A stretch of DNA of 33,621 nt from Christensenella sp. UBA4379 (GTDB lineage Bacteria > Bacillota > Clostridia > Christensenellales > Aristaeellaceae): positions 1 through 33,621 of the forward strand of contig DGRV01000101.1 of the NCBI GenBank assembly GCA_002391225.1. The letters run 5' to 3'. Each line of letters begins with the position of its first letter. The stretch's first letter is position 1. The position numbers and the translations under genes were made by a program. The notes under the pieces were generated by a model. That model did not search any database, was not told the DNA's origin, and saw only the letters and a program-made list of their open reading frames with translations. Shown piece by piece: positions 30,640 to 33,621 of this stretch.

Positions 30640-31124
30640 AACATACTCCTCCTGATGATCCCCCGCGCCTTTTGAAGACGCCGGGAAATGGTCGCCTTGC
30701 TGACCCGGACCCGGGTCGCCGTTTCCTGTACCGTCAGCCCGCGACCGTAGACCAGCTTCACCGGCGTCCGGTATTCCTCCGGTAGGCGGGAAAGATCGAT
30801 CCGAAGCTCCCGGTCGGCAGGGGGAAGTTCTCCCCCGCCCAGGTCTTCCGGCCTTACCGTCCGGTCCTCAAAGCGGCGGAAGGGCTTCCGCAGCTGATCC
30901 CGGCAGGTGTTCCCGGCGGTTTTCATGATCCAGGCCCGGACGGAAGCGCCGGTTCTGTTTTCAATGGAATCCAGCTTCCGCCAGAGCTTTAAAAAGGTTT
31001 CCTGCGCGGCATCCTCCGCGTCCGCCTGACTGCCCAGGTACAGCCTGCACAGCCGGACCGCCTCCGGAAAGTAGGCGGCATACCAGGCGGAAACGAGTCT
31101 GGCGCGGTCCGATAAACCCTCCAT
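30624..31124 (-). CDS. ECF-type sigma-70 family factor
   Basis: 166 aa from ATG 31124 (AAGGAG seven bases upstream). Region 2 spans ~15-80 with DAEDAAQETFLKLWRKL and the -10 recognition region RAWIMKTAGNTCRDQLRK. Region 4 spans ~105-160 with RLPEEYRTPVKLVYGRGLTVQETATRV and KATISRRLQKARG. It should direct polymerase to a small set of envelope genes. No canonical transmembrane anti-sigma gene follows; the overlapping exported protein or the M56 protein upstream may do this job. The usual ECF promoter of its own was not found, and expression is probably driven from the BlaI promoter. Confidence 0.9.
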   Translation of the reverse strand: MEGLSDRARLVSAWYAAYFPEAVRLCRLYLGSQADAEDAAQETFLKLWRKLDSIENRTGASVRAWIMKTAGNTCRDQLRKPFRRFEDRTVRPEDLGGGELPPADRELRIDLSRLPEEYRTPVKLVYGRGLTVQETATRVRVSKATISRRLQKARGIIRRSMLCTEA

Positions 31125-31143
31125 CCCTGCTCTCCTTCCCATC

Positions 31144-32768
31144 TCAGCCGTTCCCGGCAAAGGTCAGGTAGACCAGGCGGATACTCCCGTCCCCTTGCAG
31201 CACACAATCCAAGTACGCGCCCAGGTCGTAGCGGCTGTCCTTGGGATCAGCGTGCAGCTCGATATATTTTTCATCGCCGGAGATCCGGACAGATTCCATC
31301 TCTGCTTCCCTCAGCATACCGGCCGCGCCCGGGTTCAGCCGTTCGATTTCTCCCATGGCCCACCGTCCGACCTTTTCCTGTTCCTCAGGGTCCATGAAAG
31401 AGCTGGTGATGACCTCTCTGTTGTAAAAGGCTCCCGCGCTGCCCCGCCAGCTGCCAAACTCCCGGTTGCGGGAAAGCGTGATCACCACCCCATCGTCCCG
31501 GAAGAAGGCAAAGAAAACAGCAGGTTCGTCCTCAGGACCGATCCAGGCTTCCCAGCAGTTTTCCCCGGAGCGGGAAACGCGGATGGGTTCCCCCTGCTCC
31601 CCGGACTGTAGCCCCTCAAAAAGTTCCCGCGCATACTGAAGGGCTTGCTCTTCATTGCCGAGCTTTCGGTTTCCGGGAAGGTCATCCGTGATATAGCGTT
31701 CGTCAACCCTACGCCCATTTCCAGCTGCTCCTTCGTTTCCGAGGTGGCGAAAGCGCCGAACAGGCAAATGGAAGAAAGGACGACGAAGGCGACCGTCAGC
31801 CACCGAAGGGGCGGCTTTTTCTGCATGACCGCCGTGACCCGCGTCTTGAGGCGCTTGCCGGTCATGGTCATCCCGGTGGCCAGGACGCCGACGCCGGGGG
31901 CGTTCCGCCTCGCGGCCGCCAGGACCAGGACGCCGGCGTAGGCCCTCCGCTGCGCCTCGTCCATGGGCTGGGTGACCCGGCCGTCGCAGCGCAGCTCGCT
32001 GTCCGTCCGGGACATGGACGCGGCCAGCCAGACCAGGGGGTTGAACCAGTGCACCGCGCAGCAGATGAGCCGCAGGACGTTCCAAAGGTGATCCCTGTTT
32101 TTCAGATGGCAGACCTCGTGGGTCAGCACGTGGACCGCGTCCTGGGGCGAGGCGCTCAGCGGCAGGGCGATGTACGGGCGGAAAACCCCCACCAGGCAGG
32201 CGCTGGGCAGCGGATCGGTATAATAGACCGGAACGGGGCGGACCCCGCGCTCTGAGCAGATGGCGCGGTAGCGGTCCAGCAGGTCGCCGGAGATCGGCTC
32301 GATCCGGCCGGTGCGGAGCCTCAGGCGGAAGCGGATGTTGACGAACAGGAACCACGCCGCCGCCAGCACCATGCCCGCCAGCCAGATTTTGACCAGCGTC
32401 CGGCTCAGGGAAGCGTTGTACATCCGGTCGGACAGGCTGCGCGTCAGGTTGTAGGCCTCCCGGTTTTCGGCGCGCCAGAAGGCGTTGGACAGGTCGCTCA
32501 CGGCGTCCGTCACCCGCACCTTGATCTGCCCGGCAATCGGGCGGATGGCTTCGTCCGCCGCATAGGGAGAGCGGATCTCATGGATCAGCGGGTTCACCAG
32601 CGACAGCGGCAGCACTAGCCGCAGGGCGACCAGCAGCCACCCAAAGCACAGGGCCCCGTTGCCCAGCTGCTCCCGAAAGCATTTCCTCAGCGGGATCATC
32701 AGCACAATGGCAATGGACGCCATGATATTGGCTTCAATGAGAAAATTGAATATAACAGCGGAACGCAT
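31144..32768 (-). CDS. M56 (BlaR1-like) membrane peptidase/sensor, apparent -1 frameshift
   Basis: From ATG 32768 the first ~350 codons form a typical M56 protein: N-terminal membrane segments (IMASIAIVLMIPL, WLLVALRLVLPLSL), the zinc motif HEVCHL (~214-219) with downstream SRTDSELRCDG, and a last helix (WLTVAFVVLSSICLFGAF). At about 31707-31709 the frame is lost: that reading continues with low-quality sequence to 31482. The other frame gives a plausible ~190-residue extracytoplasmic domain (VDERYITDDLPGNRK to LVYLTFAGNG) ending at 31144. One extra G in the GGG run would join them into 541 aa. The sensor domain is not a penicillin-binding fold. It is either an assembly error or a recent inactivation. 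Twenty bases separate it from the sigma factor. Confidence 0.8.
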
Positions 32769-32796
32769 CTGAAACCTCCTTTTTCATGGGAAAGAG

Positions 32797-33008
32797 GAAT
32801 TATGAATAGGTAGGAGGTAGGAAGTAGGAGGGAGGAGGTTTATAGTGAGGAATGAGGAGTTGAAATTGGTCAGATGAATTTGCGCATTCGCTATTTAACT
32901 CCTCACTAAGTGAGCGACAGCGAACGGTCACTCCTCACTCCTCACTATACCTCCTACCTACTCCCTCCTACCTCCTACCTAAACGCCTACTGCCTAGTCC
33001 CTATTCCC
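32797..33008. repeat. heptad-repeat inverted element between blaI and the M56 gene
   Basis: TAGGAGG-like heptads (32808-32840) and GAGGAATGAGGAG (32847-32860) are mirrored by CTCCTCACT (32900-32945) and CCTCCTACC/CTACTCC units (32949-32980), with a further CCTA run to about 33005. The central core has GTGAGCGACAGCGAAC. It is the same style as the element at 14808-14991 and has no gene. Confidence 0.7.
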
Positions 33009-33371
33009 TTTCTTCCCGTTCAGTACTCCGAGAATTTGGCGCAGGTCGTCTTCGGACAGGTCGCCGGCGTCTACCAGGTGGCTGACAAGGAGGGATGCCT
33101 TGCCTTTGAAAACGTGGGAGAGGAACTTGTGCGTTTCCTCGGCAGAGGCTTCCTCCCGCGTGATCAGGGGGGTGTACAGCTTGGCGCGGCCGGTTTCGTC
33201 CACGGCCACGCTCCCCTTTTCCGTCATTCGCTTAAGCAGGGTGATGACCGTGTGCCGGGTCCACCCGGTCTCCGGGGCCAGGACGGCGGTGATCTCCGTC
33301 ATGGTCCGCGGCGCGTGATCCCACAGCACCTCCATAATTTTCCATTCCGCTTCAGTAACCTGAACCGCCAT
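32994..33371 (-). CDS. blaI: BlaI/MecI-family transcriptional repressor
   Basis: 125 aa from ATG 33371 (AAGGAGG eight bases upstream); 33401 would add ten residues without a ribosome site. The winged HTH is in residues ~5-75: VTEAEWKIMEVLWDHAPRTMTEI, then TGWTRHTVITLLKRMTEKGSV and TGRAKLYTPLITREEA. The dimerisation helices follow (FLSHVFKGKASLLVSHLVDAGDLSEDDLRQI). In known systems the paired M56 protein triggers cleavage of BlaI and derepression. Two dyads overlap the promoter upstream. No beta-lactamase or PBP2a gene is present, so the regulon is probably envelope stress. Confidence 0.92.
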   Translation of the reverse strand: MAVQVTEAEWKIMEVLWDHAPRTMTEITAVLAPETGWTRHTVITLLKRMTEKGSVAVDETGRAKLYTPLITREEASAEETHKFLSHVFKGKASLLVSHLVDAGDLSEDDLRQILGVLNGKKGNRD

Positions 33372-33409
33372 ACGCAAGGCCTCCTTTTTTCCAACGGACA
33401 TTCATTTAG

Positions 33410-33449
33410 TTGACAATTGTCTACGTCAATTAGTATACACATGTCTACC
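33410..33449. promoter_or_regulatory. two BlaI-type operators
   Basis: Dyads at 33410-33425 (CGTAGACAATTGTCAA, minus strand) and 33434-33449 (GGTAGACATGTGTATA, minus strand) share GTAGACA. One overlaps the promoter spacer and the other lies just downstream of the -10, typical of repression. Confidence 0.7.
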
Positions 33450-33460
33450 ATTCCTGTCAA
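33432..33460 (-). promoter_or_regulatory. SigA promoter of the blaI-M56-sigma operon
   Basis: Leftward TTGACA (33460-33455), exact 17-bp spacer and TATACT (33437-33432). Confidence 0.82.
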
Positions 33461-33506
33461 GCCCAGGACAGCTTTTGTTACAATTGCCGTATTTCCCTGA
33501 ACAGAC

Positions 33507-33541
33507 AGAAAAAAAGCAGCTGCCACAAATTCCGTAGCAGC
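33507..33541 (-). terminator. leftward terminator from a gene beyond the right edge
   Basis: 8-bp stem (33534-33541 with 33519-33526) and a T-run at 33515-33509, on the minus strand. It should protect the blaI promoter from read-through. Confidence 0.7.
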
Positions 33542-33598
33542 CTCAAAATATAATTCTAACGAAAAAACATACAACTGAGACTTTATCCCCGGGGAGGC

Positions 33599-33621
33599 TT
33601 GGAGGGGCCGCGCCCCTCCAA
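33599..33621. repeat. GC-rich hairpin at the right edge
   Basis: Perfect 9-bp arms (TTGGAGGGG/CCCCTCCAA) around CCGCG, cut at the window end. It may be the border of another repeat cassette like the one at 23696-23904. Confidence 0.45.

Noticed and set aside
31700..31730. Programmed -1 frameshift in the M56 gene
   Set aside because: The site lacks a canonical X XXY YYZ slippery heptamer, and adding one G restores a smooth protein; an indel is the simpler reading.
33299..33574. 91-aa leftward ORF at the right end
   Set aside because: It runs across the blaI promoter, operators and a terminator and overlaps blaI in another frame.

Overview
The window looks like a contig of an uncultured, host-associated Clostridia-type Firmicute. 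The evidence is strong AGGAGG ribosome binding sites, SigA-like promoters, a BlaI/M56 pair, TAXI-type TRAP transport and a GC-rich chromosome carrying an AT-richer island. No 16S or marker gene is present, so the taxonomy is an inference.

Positions 1-8369 are an integrated island. A tyrosine recombinase with an excisionase-like partner ends next to the 3' end of a tRNA-Leu gene, the usual attachment target. The cargo includes the start of a large DNRLRE/RHS protein cut by the left edge and a BhlA/UviB-like holin peptide just upstream of it. There is also a decayed RHS tip (toxin-like domain) with a candidate immunity gene, an SSB-like OB-fold protein and two XRE regulators. Two related cassettes, each made of 11-bp operator repeats, a -10 box and a short terminator-ended RNA, flank the RHS-tip module.

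Positions 8370-9122 are a seven-gene tRNA operon (Pro-Glu-Met-Asp-Thr-Tyr-Leu, transcribed leftward) with a clear promoter and terminator.

Positions 9132-21351 are a catabolic locus. A divergent PrpR-like regulator with a degenerate AAA+ domain faces an operon for a DUF1537 tetronate kinase, a sialidase-like propeller, an iron alcohol dehydrogenase, a DapA/NAL-type aldolase, PdxA2, a 2-hydroxyacid dehydrogenase, and a TAXI binding protein plus fused TRAP permease. I infer that the operon degrades an ulosonic/ulosaric acid by aldol cleavage. The best stereochemical fit is 3-deoxy-D-lyxo-heptulosarate (Dha) of pectin RG-II, which would give pyruvate plus a tetruronate. Reduction to D-threonate, phosphorylation and oxidative decarboxylation would then give dihydroxyacetone phosphate.

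Positions 21412-28904 hold a VapC-like toxin/antitoxin pair, a FAD-dependent oxidoreductase, a dense inverted-repeat cassette, a secreted L,D-transpeptidase with peptidoglycan-binding repeats, a small exported protein, and an ABC transporter with a strongly structured 5' leader followed by a small membrane protein.

Positions 28924-33460 are a leftward envelope-sensing operon: BlaI repressor, M56 (BlaR1-like) sensor with an apparent one-base frameshift, ECF sigma factor, and a large exported SH3-like protein. It is driven by a promoter carrying two BlaI-type dyads. Heptad-repeat elements interrupt this operon and the catabolic operon.
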